A stretch of 64,000 bases of DNA. Source: Duganella sp. BJB480. Its GTDB lineage: Bacteria > Pseudomonadota > Gammaproteobacteria > Burkholderiales > Burkholderiaceae_D. The stretch spans positions 496,001 to 560,000 of the forward strand of contig QVIN01000004.1 in NCBI GenBank assembly GCA_003416985.1, given 5' to 3'. How positions within the stretch are numbered: position 1 is the first letter of the stretch; every line of letters begins with the position of its first letter. Positions 28,029-37,130 of the stretch are shown here, one piece after another. A program made the translations under genes and the position numbers. Below the pieces are notes generated by a model. It saw only the letters and a list, made by a program, of their open reading frames with translations. It was not told the DNA's origin and ran no database searches.

Positions 28029-28930
28029 GCTTCGTCCAGCAGCCAGCGGCGAAACGTCGCCAGCCTCGGCAAGTTGGCCGATTCGGGCCGGTAGACGATG
28101 TAGTAGGCCAGCGGCGACTGGAAGCTGATGTCGCCGCACAGGCGCACCAGCCGTCCGGAGGTGAGGTCGTCACGCGCCATCACGCTGCGGGCGAGGGCGA
28201 TGCCCTGGCCTTCCGCCGCTGCCTGCAGCACCGCCGCCGAGTTGTTGATCTTCATGCCGCGTGCGGCGGCGGCGTTGCTGACGCCGGCTTTGCGCAGCCA
28301 TGCATCCCAGGTGGGGAAATCGGCATGGCCGTCCATCGACAGGTCATGGATCAGCATGTGCTGCGCCAGGTCCGCCGGTTTGCGCAAGCGTGGGTTCTTG
28401 CGCAGGAATTCCGGCGAGCAGACGGGATAGATTTCCTCGTCCAGCAACTTGTCCGCCGTCAGTCCCGGCCAGCTTCCGGTACCGTATCGCACGCCGATGT
28501 CGATGCGCTGGGCGACGAAGTCCACGGCTTTGAGATTGGTATCGAGGCGCACATCGGTGTCCGCGCAGATGGCGTGGAATCTTTCGATACGCGGCAACAG
28601 CCATTTGGCGGCGAAGGCCGGACTGACCGTCACCGTCAGCACGCCGGCGAGGCCGCCCTCCTTGAGGCGTTCGAGGCCGGACACCAGCTTGTCAAAGCCC
28701 GCGCGCAGGTCGGGCAGGGCGCGCTCGGCGGTTTCGGTCGTCACCAGCCGGGACTTGCCGCCGGCGTTCCGGTGGAACAGCGGTGCGCCGAGCCAGTCCT
28801 CCAAAGTGCGCACGAGTTGCCCCACCGCCGCCGGCGTGACGTTGAGTTCCGCAGCGGCCGCCGAAAAACTCTGGTGCCGGGCACTGGCTTCAAAGGCGCG
28901 CAAGGCGTTCAGGTGGATGGGTGTTTTCAT
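27965..28930 (-). CDS. LysR-family regulator, GcvA-like
   Basis: 321 residues. N-terminal helix-turn-helix typical of the GcvA branch (LNALRAFEASARHQSFSAAAAELNVTPAAVGQLVRTLEDWLG, residues 8-49), then the effector domain (LTVTVSPAFAAKWLLPRIERFHA). It is divergent from the operon at 29059-32196 with 128 bases between, the classical arrangement for a LysR activator of that operon. Confidence 0.9.
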   Translation of the reverse strand: MKTPIHLNALRAFEASARHQSFSAAAAELNVTPAAVGQLVRTLEDWLGAPLFHRNAGGKSRLVTTETAERALPDLRAGFDKLVSGLERLKEGGLAGVLTVTVSPAFAAKWLLPRIERFHAICADTDVRLDTNLKAVDFVAQRIDIGVRYGTGSWPGLTADKLLDEEIYPVCSPEFLRKNPRLRKPADLAQHMLIHDLSMDGHADFPTWDAWLRKAGVSNAAAARGMKINNSAAVLQAAAEGQGIALARSVMARDDLTSGRLVRLCGDISFQSPLAYYIVYRPESANLPRLATFRRWLLDEAYATPLATTSFSGEISSGDAR

Positions 28931-29058
28931 GACGTCATTCTACGCGCGGGGCAATTTTCACGATCAATATTTTCTTTCAATGACTAGCAGTTAATCTGAT
29001 TTGTCCGGGCTGTCCAGGCGGCGCACAATGGTTTTTCTTAACTCAACCGGAGCATCAC

Positions 29059-29337
29059 ATGGCCTACCTGCAAATCATCCTCAAGATCGCCAACGCCAAC
29101 CGCGCCGCCGCCGCTGCCGTCTATCAGAAGTACAAGGCGCCCTTCCTCGACACCATCGCCGGCGCGCAATCCAAGGAACTGTTGGTCCGCGATGAGGATG
29201 TACAAGTGCTGCACGGCTTCGACACCGTGGAACACGCCAACGCCTATCTGCAAAGCGCGCTGTTCAACGCCGATGTGGTGGGCGGCCTGAAGTCATTGCT
29301 CGACGCCGCGCCCGACGTGCGCGTCTACGCAAGCTAA
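29059..29337 (+). CDS. Small dimeric alpha/beta-barrel protein (ABM/DUF1330-like)
   Basis: 92 residues, MAYLQIILKIANANRAAAAAVYQKYKAPFLDTIAGAQSK..., ending in DAAPDVRVYAS. The pattern of one strand-helix-strand-helix unit with YLQSALF is like ferredoxin-fold dimeric barrels. It begins a four-gene operon with gaps of 5, 2 and 5 bases. Function unknown; a ligand-binding or degradative role related to the neighbouring oxidoreductases is inferred from position. Confidence 0.72.
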   Translation: MAYLQIILKIANANRAAAAAVYQKYKAPFLDTIAGAQSKELLVRDEDVQVLHGFDTVEHANAYLQSALFNADVVGGLKSLLDAAPDVRVYAS

Positions 29338-29342
29338 ACGCC

Positions 29343-30011
29343 ATGCTGATCAACGCCGACTTCTCCCGTCCCGTCGCGATGGCGCCCCACCAGTACCAGT
29401 GGGTGGCCTCGCCTCAGGATGGCGTGGAGCGCGTGATGCTCGACCGTGTCGGGGCCGAGCAGGCCCGCGCCACCAGCATCGTGCGCTACGCCCCGCATTC
29501 CTCGTTCCCGCGCCATCAGCATCCCGGTGGCGAGGAAATACTGGTCCTCGACGGCACCTTCTCCGAAGGCGGCCTGGATTATCCCGCCGGCTGGTATCTG
29601 CGTAATCCGCCGGGCTCCAGCCATCAGCCGTCCAGCGGCGAAGGCGCCATCATCTTTGTGAAACTGCGGCAGATGTCGACGCCGGAGCAGCCCTATGTGC
29701 GCATCGATACGTGCGATCCGACCTCCTGGCGGGTCGAACAGGGACGCGAGATTTGTCCGCTGTTTTCCGACGCGTCCGAACAGGTCAGCCTGCAACGTCT
29801 TGCGCCGCATGGTGCGCTGCTGGCCGACGCCGAGGGCGGATTGGAATTGCTGGTGCTGGAAGGCGATGTCGTCGCGCAGCAGCAAACCTACGCACCGCGC
29901 AGCTGGATGCGCTTGCCTGCGGGAGCCTTGACCGCCATCGTCGCCGGCGAACAGGGGGCGACCGTCTACCTGAAGGTCCGCCATCTGGCCAATATGCGCT
30001 TGAAAGGATAA
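29343..30011 (+). CDS. ChrR-type double-cupin protein
   Basis: 222 residues with two cupin-like repeats. The first has the metal-binding pattern HQHPGGEEILVLDGTFSEG with PAGWYLRNPPGSSH; the second (residues 125-215) is a degenerate cupin (GGLELLVLEGDV...SWMRLPAGA). This is the cupin found in anti-sigma factor ChrR, but no zinc-binding anti-sigma N-domain and no sigma factor gene are present, so it is more likely a stand-alone metal-dependent enzyme. Confidence 0.85.
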   Translation: MLINADFSRPVAMAPHQYQWVASPQDGVERVMLDRVGAEQARATSIVRYAPHSSFPRHQHPGGEEILVLDGTFSEGGLDYPAGWYLRNPPGSSHQPSSGEGAIIFVKLRQMSTPEQPYVRIDTCDPTSWRVEQGREICPLFSDASEQVSLQRLAPHGALLADAEGGLELLVLEGDVVAQQQTYAPRSWMRLPAGALTAIVAGEQGATVYLKVRHLANMRLKG

Positions 30012-30013
30012 GC

Positions 30014-31123
30014 ATGGAACACGCACGCATCGTCATCGTCGGCGCGGGATTGAGCGGCCTGTACGCCGCGCACTTGCTGGAGCGCCGTGGCATCCGCGAC
30101 GTCGTCCTGCTGGAAGCGCGGGATGTCATCGGCGGCCGCATCGCCGCCGTGCACGCGCCCGGCACATCGGGCGCCGCCGCCATCGACCGCTTCGACCTCG
30201 GCCCCACCTGGTTCTGGCCCGACCATCAGCGCGAGCTGCATGACCTCATCGACGAGCTGGGCCTGCAACGCTTCGCCCAGCATGACGAAGGCGACATGAT
30301 GGTTGAGCGCGCACCCGGCGAGGCGCCGGTGCGCATGCGCGGCTACGTCAGCGCGCCGCAATCGATGCGCCTGGTCGGTGGCATGAATGCGTTGACCGAC
30401 GCGTTGTACGCCACGCTCGACGGCGCGCGCATCGTCACCGGCCAGGCCGTGCGCCGCGTGCGCAACACGGACACGCACGTCGAGCTTGACAGCGAAGACG
30501 CGGATGGCCACGTCATGACCTGGCGCGTCGCGCACGTGCTGCTGGCCTTGCCGCCGCGCCTGGCCGCCGGCGCCATCGCGTTCGAGCCGGCCCTGCCCGC
30601 GCCGCTGGTGCGCGAGTGGCGCGGGACGGCGACCTGGATGGCCCCGCACGCGAAGTATCTCGCCATCTACGACACGCCGTTCTGGCGCGGGCAGGGCTTG
30701 TCCGGCTCGGCGCGCAGCGGCAGCGGACCGATGGGCGAGATCCATGACGCTTCGATGCCCGATGGCAGCGCGGCCTTGTTCGGTTTCCTGGGCGTGCCGG
30801 CGCGCACCCGCCAGCGCCTGTCCGAGGATGCGCTGCTGACGCTGTGCCGCGCGCAACTGGGCCGGCTGTTCGGGCCGCAAGCGGCGGAGCCGCGCTTCGA
30901 GATCATCAAGGACTGGGCGCAGGATCGCTGGACCGCCACGGCCGCCGATCTCGACGCCGGCGGCGATCACGGCCACGCGCCTGCGGCGGCCGCCAACACC
31001 GGTCCATGGCAGGGACGCTTGACCGGCATCGCCAGCGAATGGTCGCCACGCTTTCCCGGTTATGTGGCGGGGGCCATTGAGGCGGCCGCTATCGGCGTGA
31101 ACAACTTTACATCCAAGGAGTAA
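30014..31123 (+). CDS. FAD-dependent amine oxidase family protein
   Basis: 369 residues from ATG 30014, two bases after the cupin stop. N-terminal dinucleotide-binding motif IVIVGAGLSGLYAAHLLERRG and EARDVIGGR (residues 5-45), the GG doublet, and the C-terminal SEWSPRFPGYVAGAIEAA typical of monoamine-oxidase-like flavoproteins. The enzyme would oxidise a C-N or C-C bond using FAD. No signal peptide, so cytoplasmic. Confidence 0.9.
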   Translation: MEHARIVIVGAGLSGLYAAHLLERRGIRDVVLLEARDVIGGRIAAVHAPGTSGAAAIDRFDLGPTWFWPDHQRELHDLIDELGLQRFAQHDEGDMMVERAPGEAPVRMRGYVSAPQSMRLVGGMNALTDALYATLDGARIVTGQAVRRVRNTDTHVELDSEDADGHVMTWRVAHVLLALPPRLAAGAIAFEPALPAPLVREWRGTATWMAPHAKYLAIYDTPFWRGQGLSGSARSGSGPMGEIHDASMPDGSAALFGFLGVPARTRQRLSEDALLTLCRAQLGRLFGPQAAEPRFEIIKDWAQDRWTATAADLDAGGDHGHAPAAAANTGPWQGRLTGIASEWSPRFPGYVAGAIEAAAIGVNNFTSKE

Positions 31124-31128
31124 CGACC

Positions 31129-32248
<1,120 letters not shown>

Positions 32249-32254
32249 ACAACT

Positions 32255-32779
32255 ATGAATATCTCTCAGCACTATGCAGCTATACGCTCCCGGCTTGGAA
32301 GCGTCGGACAGATTACGGTACTCCATATCGGCGAGGAGGAAATTGCGGTCGCCGTCGGCGGCGGTCCGGCCGCGGACGCGGTGCGCACGCTGGCGATAGG
32401 TTCGATGCGGACCTCGCGCGGTTACTTCAAGCAGTCGCCGCCTGGCCGGCTGGAATTCGAGATCGCCATCGAACCGGTCGAAGATGAAATCATCAAGGCA
32501 CACGGCATGTTGCCGCCGGCGTCGAAGCTGTACTCGGCGGATGGCGAATTGCGTCGCATCGCCTTGCTTGCCGGCGTACCGGAGGGCGATGACATGTCCC
32601 TCGGCCTGGATGCGATGGAGCGCGTATTCAGCCGCCTGGCGGCGGTCGTGCAGGGGAAGCCGGCGGCGCATGAAGGCATCCCCGACGACAACGCGTTTGC
32701 CGCCACGCTGTTGATCCTGCGTGAGTTTATGCATCACCTGGGATTTTCCTCCATCGGCCTATTGGCGGCCGAAGCATAA
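32255..32779 (+). CDS. Hypothetical protein, family not recognised
   Basis: 174 residues, acidic, no signal peptide or membrane segment. It starts with MNISQHYAAIRSRLGSVGQITVLHIGEEEIAVAVGG and ends in LREFMHHLGFSSIGLLAAEA, with balanced alpha/beta composition and good codon usage, so it is probably a real gene. It starts 7 bases after the gor relic; in genomes with an intact gor, this may be the gene that follows it. I do not recognise a family. Confidence 0.65.
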   Translation: MNISQHYAAIRSRLGSVGQITVLHIGEEEIAVAVGGGPAADAVRTLAIGSMRTSRGYFKQSPPGRLEFEIAIEPVEDEIIKAHGMLPPASKLYSADGELRRIALLAGVPEGDDMSLGLDAMERVFSRLAAVVQGKPAAHEGIPDDNAFAATLLILREFMHHLGFSSIGLLAAEA

Positions 32780-32924
32780 AGTTTTTCTTTCAGCGCCTGA
32801 CAGATTAAGTGGTTTGTTTGTCAGGCTCTGCAAGGACATAATGGGTACCTGTCAACGCAACGCGGTAATGGCTCCAAGTAGTTTTTCTTCGGGTGGCGGT
32901 GATGGTGTTTTTTTCGCGCAGAAA

Positions 32925-32944
32925 CCTACCTACTAGTTGGTATG
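32925..32944. promoter_or_regulatory. Candidate TetR operator upstream of the DJ-1/AhpD-like/TehA operon
   Basis: CCTACCTACTAGTTGGTATG is an imperfect palindrome (8 of 10 half-site positions) centred on CTAG, 28 bases before the DJ-1 gene start. It matches the palindrome at 35176-35195 at 15 of 20 positions. Both flank genes of the same module, which suggests they bind the TetR protein encoded at 35206. Confidence 0.6.
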
Positions 32945-32971
32945 TAAGCGCTTTATCGAAAGGGTAAGATC

Positions 32972-33676
32972 ATGAAAGCAACTGGAAACAAACAAAAACG
33001 CGTACTGCTGGTGATGAGCTCGCTGGACGAAATGGGCATCAGCGGCAAGCACACAGGCACCTGGTTCACCGAAGTGGCGGCACCGTACTACATCCTGACC
33101 GAAGCCGGTTACGAAGTGGTGCTGGCTTCGCCGCAGGGGGGCGAAGCGCCGATCGACCTGCTGAGCCACAAAGTACCGTTCACCACCGAATACACCGAGC
33201 GCTTCCTGAAGGATCCGGTGGCGCTGTACGCGGCCAAGAATACCCGCAAGCTGCGCAACATCGACTACACCGGCTTCGACGCGCTGTTCGTGCCGGGCGG
33301 CTACGGCCTGCTGTGGGACCTGGCGTCGGACTCGTTCCTGCTCAAGCTGATCAAGGACTTCCACGCCGCCCAGCGTCCGATCGCGATGGTGTGTCACGCA
33401 CCGGCCATCCTGCGTGACGTCAAGAAGGACAACGGCGAATACCTGGTCAAGGGCGTGAGCCTGACCGGCTTCAAGAACGCCGAAGATGCCGAGATCGAGC
33501 TGGACAAGCACCTGCTGTTCTCGCTGGAAGACGAGCTGAAGAACCGTGGCGCCAACTACCTGAGCAAGGCCAACTGGGAGCCGAACGTGGTGGTGGACGG
33601 TCCGCTGATGACCGGCCAGAGCCCTGCCTCCGCCGCCCCACTGGCACAGGCGCTGGCCGACCGCCTCAAAGCGTAA
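32972..33676 (+). CDS. DJ-1/PfpI-family protein, type 1 glutamine amidotransferase fold
   Basis: 234 residues with the nucleophile elbow MVCHAPAIL (Cys near residue 140), a preceding Glu-rich strand and C-terminal WEPNVVVDGPLMTGQSPAS. This matches the Hsp31/HchA-like and yeast-type glyoxalase III or chaperone-like subgroup. Likely a cytoplasmic stress protein dealing with reactive aldehydes. First gene of a TetR-linked operon with the AhpD-like and TehA-like genes. Confidence 0.88.
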   Translation: MKATGNKQKRVLLVMSSLDEMGISGKHTGTWFTEVAAPYYILTEAGYEVVLASPQGGEAPIDLLSHKVPFTTEYTERFLKDPVALYAAKNTRKLRNIDYTGFDALFVPGGYGLLWDLASDSFLLKLIKDFHAAQRPIAMVCHAPAILRDVKKDNGEYLVKGVSLTGFKNAEDAEIELDKHLLFSLEDELKNRGANYLSKANWEPNVVVDGPLMTGQSPASAAPLAQALADRLKA

Positions 33677-33742
33677 AGCCAGCCCGCCCGGCCCGCGCCG
33701 CCTGAAGGCGCGGGTCTTACAACCTCGAAGGGAGTACACATC

Positions 33743-34090
33743 ATGATGCAGGACTGGAACGCATATCGCGACGCGCTGGTGGCCAAAGTGGGCGACTACG
33801 CCAAGATCACCCCGGACGTCATGCGCGGCCTGGCGACCGTCGAAGGCGCCGCCGTCAAGACCGGCAAGCTGGAACCGAAAATGCATGAGTTGATCGCACT
33901 GGCCGTGGCGGTGACCACGCGCTGCGATGGCTGCATCGCCGTTCACACGAAGAAGGCGGTTGAACACGGTGCCTCGCTGGAGGAAATCTCCGAAGCGCTG
34001 GGCGTGGCGATCGCGCTGAACGCGGGCGCCGCACTGACCTATACGGCTCGCGTGCTGGAAGCCCACGCCGCCCTGCAGCAAGGCGCGTGA
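33743..34090 (+). CDS. Carboxymuconolactone-decarboxylase family (AhpD-like) protein
   Basis: 115 residues with the redox motif CDGCIAVHTKKAVEHG (CxxC plus His, residues 53-68) of AhpD-type alkyl-hydroperoxidase proteins rather than true decarboxylases. Conserved ELIALAVAVTTRCDGC. Likely reduces peroxides or reactive electrophiles, together with the DJ-1 protein 66 bases upstream. ATG preceded by GAAGGGAG. Confidence 0.9.
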   Translation: MMQDWNAYRDALVAKVGDYAKITPDVMRGLATVEGAAVKTGKLEPKMHELIALAVAVTTRCDGCIAVHTKKAVEHGASLEEISEALGVAIALNAGAALTYTARVLEAHAALQQGA

Positions 34091-34169
34091 TACTGTTGAG
34101 CTTGGTTGACTGGCGCGCATGGTCCCTTTGACGGACCGTGCGCGTTGTCGCATCTTCAAAGGAAAAACA

Positions 34170-35150
34170 ATGCCGAATTCCGTGTCCGAAATTATCGATC
34201 GCTTGGCCGGCGTGCCGGTCGCCTTCTTCGGCATGGCCGTCGGCGTGCTGGCGCTGTCGCAGGCGTGGCTGGTGGCGGGGCGGCTATGGCCCGGCATGGC
34301 GCATCCTTCGCACTGGCTTGGTGCGGCGGGGCTGCTGATCTGGGCGGTGCTGCTGCTGGCCTATTTGTGCAAGTGGTGCGTGCGCCGCGCAGCCGCCTGG
34401 TCGGAGTTGTATGATCCGCTGACTTCGTCGCTGGCGACGCTGGGGCCGATATCGACCATGCTGGCCTCGGTGACGCTGCTGGCCTGGTCGTGGCCGGCGG
34501 GGCTGGCGCTGTGGATCGCCGCGCTGGCCTGGCAGATGGTGTTGGGGCTGTGGATATACGGACGCTTCTGGAAAGGCGGCAATGCGCCGGCGAACGTTAC
34601 CGCGGCAGTCTATCTGCCGGCGGTGGGGCAGAACCTGGTGGCGGGCATGTCCAGCGCGGCGTTTGGATGGACCGAGCTCGGCGTATTATTTTTCGGCGCC
34701 GGCATGTTCTCATGGCTGGCGCTGGAATCGATGATACTCGGCCGCGCAGCCACGCATACGCCGTTGCCCGAGGCGCAGCGGCCGCTGTTGGGGATACAGC
34801 TCGCACCGGCGGTGGTGGCCGGCGTCTGCTATACCAGCCTGCGGCCGGAGTCGGCCGATTTTTTCGTGCAGATGCTGTTGGGCTATGGCTTATACCAGGC
34901 TGCCCTCGCACTGCGCCTGCTGCCGTGGATTTTGCAACAGCGTTTCGCGCCGTCGTACTGGTCGTTCAGCTTTGGCGTGGCGGCGCTGGCCAACTTGACG
35001 CTGCGCCTGCATGAACGGTCGCCGGGCACGCTGACAGCGGTGCTGGCCCCGTTGACGCTGGCCGGCGCCAGCCTGGTCGTCGGAGGCCTGTTGCTCGGGA
35101 CCGTGCGCCTTGCGTGGCAAGGCCGGCTGCTTTCCGCCGCCGTGGTTTGA
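34170..35150 (+). CDS. TehA/SLAC1-type transporter (tellurite-resistance/dicarboxylate family)
   Basis: 326 residues from ATG 34170 (AAAGGA 5 bases before), almost entirely hydrophobic, with about ten transmembrane helices, and AGVPVAFFGMAVGVLALSQAW at the N-terminus as in voltage-dependent anion channel/TehA proteins. Such proteins export anions; the physiological substrate is usually unknown. It ends 55 bases before the TetR gene and belongs to the module 32972-35805. Confidence 0.82.
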   Translation: MPNSVSEIIDRLAGVPVAFFGMAVGVLALSQAWLVAGRLWPGMAHPSHWLGAAGLLIWAVLLLAYLCKWCVRRAAAWSELYDPLTSSLATLGPISTMLASVTLLAWSWPAGLALWIAALAWQMVLGLWIYGRFWKGGNAPANVTAAVYLPAVGQNLVAGMSSAAFGWTELGVLFFGAGMFSWLALESMILGRAATHTPLPEAQRPLLGIQLAPAVVAGVCYTSLRPESADFFVQMLLGYGLYQAALALRLLPWILQQRFAPSYWSFSFGVAALANLTLRLHERSPGTLTAVLAPLTLAGASLVVGGLLLGTVRLAWQGRLLSAAVV

Positions 35151-35175
35151 CGTTGAAAAAGCGGCTCTATACAAT

Positions 35176-35195
35176 CCTGCCAACTAGTTAGCAGG
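35176..35195. promoter_or_regulatory. Candidate TetR operator upstream of tetR-like gene
   Basis: CCTGCCAACTAGTTAGCAGG is a 20-bp palindrome with nine of ten half-site positions matching, ending 10 bases before the start of the TetR-family gene. Similar to the palindrome at 32925-32944; autoregulation is the likely function. Confidence 0.65.
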
Positions 35196-35205
35196 CTCAC
35201 CCGGG

Positions 35206-35805
35206 ATGACGAGGCAGATGAAGCACTTCAGCGAAATTACGCCGGCGGCGGAACGCATCGTCGATGCGGCGGAAAGCCTGATCCGGAGCGTGGGGTACAA
35301 CGGTTTCTCGTATGAGGATGTGTCCCGGATGGTGGGGATACGCAAGCCGAGCGTGCATCATCATTTTCCGACTAAAGGCGAGTTGGGCGTGATTGTCGTG
35401 CAGCGCTACACGCATCGCTTTGCGGAGCGGCTGGAGGAGATAGTCCGGCGTCACGCGAGTTCGGCCGGCCGGCTGCAAGCGTATTGCGATCTGTTCTCGG
35501 AAACCTTTGCCGCTGAGCGCAGCCTGTGCATTTGCGGAATGCTCGGCGCCGAATCGAACGCGATTCCCGACGTGGTGCATGTCGAGGTGCGGCGGTTTTT
35601 TGAGCATAACGCCGCGTGGCTGGCGGATGTGCTGAAGCAGGGCGCGCAGGCTGGCGAGATCAAGCTCACCTGTCCGCCGCAGATGCTGGCCGACTTCCTG
35701 CTGTCCGCATTGGAAGGCAGCATGTTGCTGGGACGCGGCCGTCAAATCGACCAGGGCCCGCAACACGTCGCCGAGGTATTCCTGGCCTTGCTGCAGCAGA
35801 AGTAA
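35206..35805 (+). CDS. TetR-family transcriptional regulator
   Basis: 199 residues; N-terminal helix-turn-helix IVDAAESLIRSVGYNGFSYEDVSRMVGIRKPSVHHHFPTKGEL (residues 19-61), C-terminal domain with CDLFSETFAAERSLCICGMLGAE typical of NemR/AcrR-like electrophile-responsive TetR proteins; the cysteines may sense electrophiles. Its position after the DJ-1/AhpD/TehA genes and the paired palindromes argue that it represses that module. A second ATG at 35218 is a possible start. Confidence 0.88.
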   Translation: MTRQMKHFSEITPAAERIVDAAESLIRSVGYNGFSYEDVSRMVGIRKPSVHHHFPTKGELGVIVVQRYTHRFAERLEEIVRRHASSAGRLQAYCDLFSETFAAERSLCICGMLGAESNAIPDVVHVEVRRFFEHNAAWLADVLKQGAQAGEIKLTCPPQMLADFLLSALEGSMLLGRGRQIDQGPQHVAEVFLALLQQK

Positions 35806-35828
35806 CTGTTCGCCGCAGGCCGGCTTTG

Positions 35829-36932
35829 CTACGGAGTTTTCGTCCCGCGAAGTGCCAGATTGTGCGCGACACGCTTGGGATCGCAGCGCTGGCATTCCAC
35901 GTTGGGGCGTACACCGCTCTCTTGCCAGTCGCCGCCGGTGGCGGCATCGATGGCGCGTGCCACCGGCACCCAGGCCTGGAAATGCTCCGACAACGGGAAG
36001 CGGTCCGCCAGGTGGGCGCTGCCCATCGTGGGATTGCCGACGATGGTGGCGCGGCCCGTCTGCTGCATCGCATAGGCCAGCGCCTCCGCCGTGCCGTGGG
36101 TATTGCGCGAGGTGAGGATGTACACCGGCCGCTGGCTGCCATAACGGGCGCCGATCGTTTGCGCATCGGTCCAGTTCTGCACGGTCAGCTTGTCCTTGCG
36201 GTAGTAGATGTCGCCAAGGTGCGTGCGCTGGTCGTAGAAGTAGCTCGCGAAGGTATTGGCCGCCTCGGGCCAGCCGCCGACATTCTGGCCTAGGTCGATA
36301 ATGATGGCGCGCGTGCCCTTGAGCTTGTCCATCGCGCTGGCGTACTTGTCGCGCGCGTTGTAGAAGTGATCGAACTTGAGGATCTGCAGGAAGCCGACAT
36401 TCCCTTCCAGTATCTGCACGTTCCAGACGCCGCCGTCGTCCATGGCGCGCTGCGCGCCGGTGAGCCAGCTTTGCGGCCACGGCTCGACCGGCTCGACATC
36501 CCGCACCGTCCCGGGCGGCGTTTCGCTGGCGGCCGGCAGGGGCAGATATTCTAACTGCAATTCGCGGTCCGACGCAGCCACCTGCATGTCTTCCGAGATG
36601 CTGTGGGCCAGGCCGTGGCCCTCGTCCAGCTCGGCGTAACTACCGTCTGCCTGGCGGCGCCGCAGCTCGGCTTCGACCAGCGGGGTTTTCTCTGGCAGGA
36701 CGTAATTTTCACGCACGGAAAACAGCGTGCGGTCGACCAGCGCATCGCGCTCGGCCAGCGGCAGCGGTTCGGCCATCTTTTCGCCGTTGTGGATGGCTTT
36801 CATTGTGGCCGGCACCACGACCAGTCCGTAAAAAGCCAGCAAGGAAGCAAAGATGGCGGTGCGCAGGCTGCGGTCGATCAGTGTGCGGGACGGCGGCATG
36901 AGTGGTGTTCCAGTGGTCGAAGGTGCAGTCAT
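35829..36932 (-). CDS. S41-family peptidase homologue lacking catalytic residues
   Basis: 367 residues with an N-terminal membrane anchor (FASLLAFYGLVVVPATM, about 28-44) and an S41 (IRBP/tricorn-like) domain: GNVGFLQILKFDHF, AIIIDLGQNVGGWPEAA, VYILTSRNTHGTAEALAYAM, RATIVGNPTMGSAH. In active members the third motif reads TSxxTFSAxEEFAY and the fourth GETTGGGAH. Here the serine position is Gly (THG) and the Glu of GET is Asn, so a peptidase reaction is not expected. It is divergent from an S9 homologue that has also lost its serine. Probable binding or scaffold function in the periplasm. Confidence 0.85.
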   Translation of the reverse strand: MTAPSTTGTPLMPPSRTLIDRSLRTAIFASLLAFYGLVVVPATMKAIHNGEKMAEPLPLAERDALVDRTLFSVRENYVLPEKTPLVEAELRRRQADGSYAELDEGHGLAHSISEDMQVAASDRELQLEYLPLPAASETPPGTVRDVEPVEPWPQSWLTGAQRAMDDGGVWNVQILEGNVGFLQILKFDHFYNARDKYASAMDKLKGTRAIIIDLGQNVGGWPEAANTFASYFYDQRTHLGDIYYRKDKLTVQNWTDAQTIGARYGSQRPVYILTSRNTHGTAEALAYAMQQTGRATIVGNPTMGSAHLADRFPLSEHFQAWVPVARAIDAATGGDWQESGVRPNVECQRCDPKRVAHNLALRGTKTP

Positions 36933-36962
36933 GCTATTGCATTTTTGACTATATGGAAAGCA

Positions 36963-36993
36963 AAAAGCCCAGCCGGCGGGGGGCTGGGCTTTT
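36963..36993. terminator. Intrinsic terminator hairpin between divergent genes
   Basis: Stem AAAAGCCCAGCC/GGCTGGGCTTTT with a 7-base loop. It lies in the 198-base region between the divergently transcribed S41 and S9 genes, about 30 bases upstream of the S41 start, so it terminates neither of them. An almost identical stem occurs at 40052-40081 beside the tRNA attachment site. Its presence here may mark a lost gene. Confidence 0.7.
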
Positions 36994-37130
36994 GCCTTAA
37001 TCCGCGTTTAATCGTGTGCCTCGGGCTGTGCGCTGCCTGTCATGGCGCATGCCAGGCGCTGATGTTAAAAGCCTTTTGCTGGGCTGGTATTCTGCTAAAA
37101 TTAATTTCCCAGCATCCATATTTATCAACA

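Noticed and set aside
29711..30013. N-terminal extension of the amine-oxidase gene
   Set aside because: This part is an out-of-frame reading of the cupin gene; the FAD motif starts right after ATG 30014.
36603..37130. Upstream extension of the S9 gene by 176 codons
   Set aside because: It overlaps the divergent S41 gene and a terminator hairpin; the ATG at 37131 gives a proper signal peptide.
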